A stretch of DNA of 41,145 nucleotides. Origin: Candidatus Obscuribacterales bacterium (GTDB lineage: Bacteria; Cyanobacteriota; Vampirovibrionia; Obscuribacterales; Obscuribacteraceae). The notes below the pieces were generated by a model. That model had not been told where the DNA came from, searched no databases, and worked only from the letters and a program-made list of their open reading frames with translations. The stretch covers positions 1 to 41,145 of the forward strand of contig JAIERK010000200.1 of NCBI GenBank assembly GCA_019746975.1. The letters run 5' to 3'. A program made the position numbers and the translations under genes. The first letter of the stretch is position 1; each line of letters opens with the position of its first letter. Positions 40,413 through 41,145 of this stretch are shown one piece after another.

Positions 40413-40658
40413 TCAGACCTCTGCGAGTTCTGATTCTCTCAACACCACTCGTTCTACGAACCTGTTCCCCACTGTTTCAATAACTGTTCTCGCGGGGCCG
40501 CAAGGAGCTGTTTGGCAGAAGTGCTGGCGAAAGAGCACGCCATCCTTGGCGAGTGCATCTAAATTCGGAGTCTGGACGAATGGATGTCCCATCGCCGAGA
40601 GACATTCGAAGCGCCATTGATCAGCGCTGATGAAAAGCACGTTGCGCCTGGATTTCAT
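40413..40658 (-). pseudogene. N-terminal fragment of a type I sulfatase
   Basis: 81 codons. Residues 1-58 match the N-terminus of arylsulfatases: RRNVLFISADQWRFECLSAMG with the metal-binding aspartate D13, TPNLDALAKDGVLF, and the formylglycine motif CGPAR with C53. After T58 the sequence diverges completely and stops about 23 residues later. A full sulfatase needs some 400 more residues, so this is a truncated gene; the junction lies near 40487. GGAG precedes ATG 40658. It could be translated but not active. Confidence 0.8.
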
Positions 40659-41145
40659 GGTATCTCCAGTGATACTAACTTAGAAGACTCTAAATTCTAT
40701 CATTGGTATTCAAAATGATTTTTCAATTGTTCTAACGAAAAACAGCAGCGAGAATAGTTTCTTCTGTGTCTTTGCGTCTAATGGCAAGGTATGTGTAAGA
40801 AAGTGGACTCCCAAGATCCGCGAGATGGCAATGGGCACTGGGCAGCGGATACCAATTCATTGCTGTGACCGCCAGTACGGACAAAGACATACGAGAGGCT
40901 TGTATAGCCTGCCGGCGCTCGGCTATGGCTACGAGCAAGAACGAGAATGGGCTATCACAGAGTTTTTGTCTCGCCATCACAATGGGCAAAGCAAAGACAT
41001 AACGTTGTGGTGGGGGCTGGTTCATCAGAAACCGAGCCCCCTTCCACATCCTTACAACTAAATATGCGGCTCGAACGCTTGGCAGCCAGGCAAATTGCTT
41101 CTGAACTTGCTATGCGCAATCAACGCGGAGAGAAACGAGCGCGGA
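40659..41145. other. Window end with no assignable gene
   Basis: Open frames exist on both strands (minus 40732-41049, 105 codons; plus 40825-41061, 78 codons), but neither has a convincing ribosome site or a domain I recognise. One of them may be the 3' debris of the truncated sulfatase event or a partial gene running out of the window. Confidence 0.35.

Noticed and set aside
1..41145. tRNA, rRNA, CRISPR arrays, transposases or phage genes
   Set aside because: I scanned for T-loop-like GGTTCGAATC, regular spaced repeats and transposase or integrase motifs and found none that hold up.

Overview
The window looks like chromosomal DNA from a free-living heterotrophic bacterium of roughly 50% GC. 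The mix of complete branched-chain amino-acid synthesis, many secreted TPR proteins, a Ser/Thr kinase fused to Sel1 repeats, a plant-type beta-amylase and a split protease/PATAN/DUF4384 protein is reminiscent of non-photosynthetic Cyanobacteria relatives (Obscuribacterales/Melainabacteria). That placement is inferred from protein style only; no rRNA or other marker is present.

Region 1 (about 0.5-13.4 kb, minus strand) is a nearly complete branched-chain amino-acid locus. In transcription order it reads: Leu-rich leader - leuA; then Ile/Leu/Val-rich leader - ilvD - ilvC - (terminator) - ilvB - ilvN - cimA - leuC - leuD - leuB. CimA makes citramalate from pyruvate and acetyl-CoA, LeuCD and LeuB turn it into 2-oxobutyrate, and IlvBN/IlvC/IlvD serve isoleucine and valine. 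LeuA with LeuCD/LeuB serves leucine. No ilvA and no ilvE are present here.

The most interesting finding is two short unannotated leader genes, each with a mutually exclusive antiterminator/terminator pair. One (27 codons, six Leu codons in seven positions) precedes leuA. The other (26 codons, half Ile/Leu/Val) precedes ilvD. Both have the geometry of ribosome-mediated transcription attenuation, as in enterobacterial leuL and ilvL, but apparently in a distant lineage.

Region 2 (13.4-18.4 kb) is loose: a 5'-truncated alpha/beta-hydrolase remnant, a 51-aa small protein, a structured inverted-repeat element, a fatty-acid desaturase, an EVE-domain protein, a membrane TPR protein, a small secreted cationic peptide and a degenerate 63-67-bp tandem repeat.

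Region 3 (18.4-27.6 kb) carries secreted TPR proteins, a secreted esterase, a WD40-like protein, a secreted class-I glutamine-amidotransferase-like hydrolase, a small secreted protein and a sodium:solute symporter.

Region 4 (27.6-32.8 kb) pairs a 1036-aa beta-amylase fusion with phosphoglucomutase, suggesting alpha-glucan turnover.

Region 5 (32.8-41.1 kb) holds a small coiled-coil secreted protein, the split pseudo-protease/PATAN/DUF4384 protein, a GNAT acetyltransferase, a large Ser/Thr kinase with Sel1 repeats, a PEGA-like membrane protein and a truncated sulfatase remnant. I saw no rRNA, tRNA, CRISPR array, transposase or phage genes.
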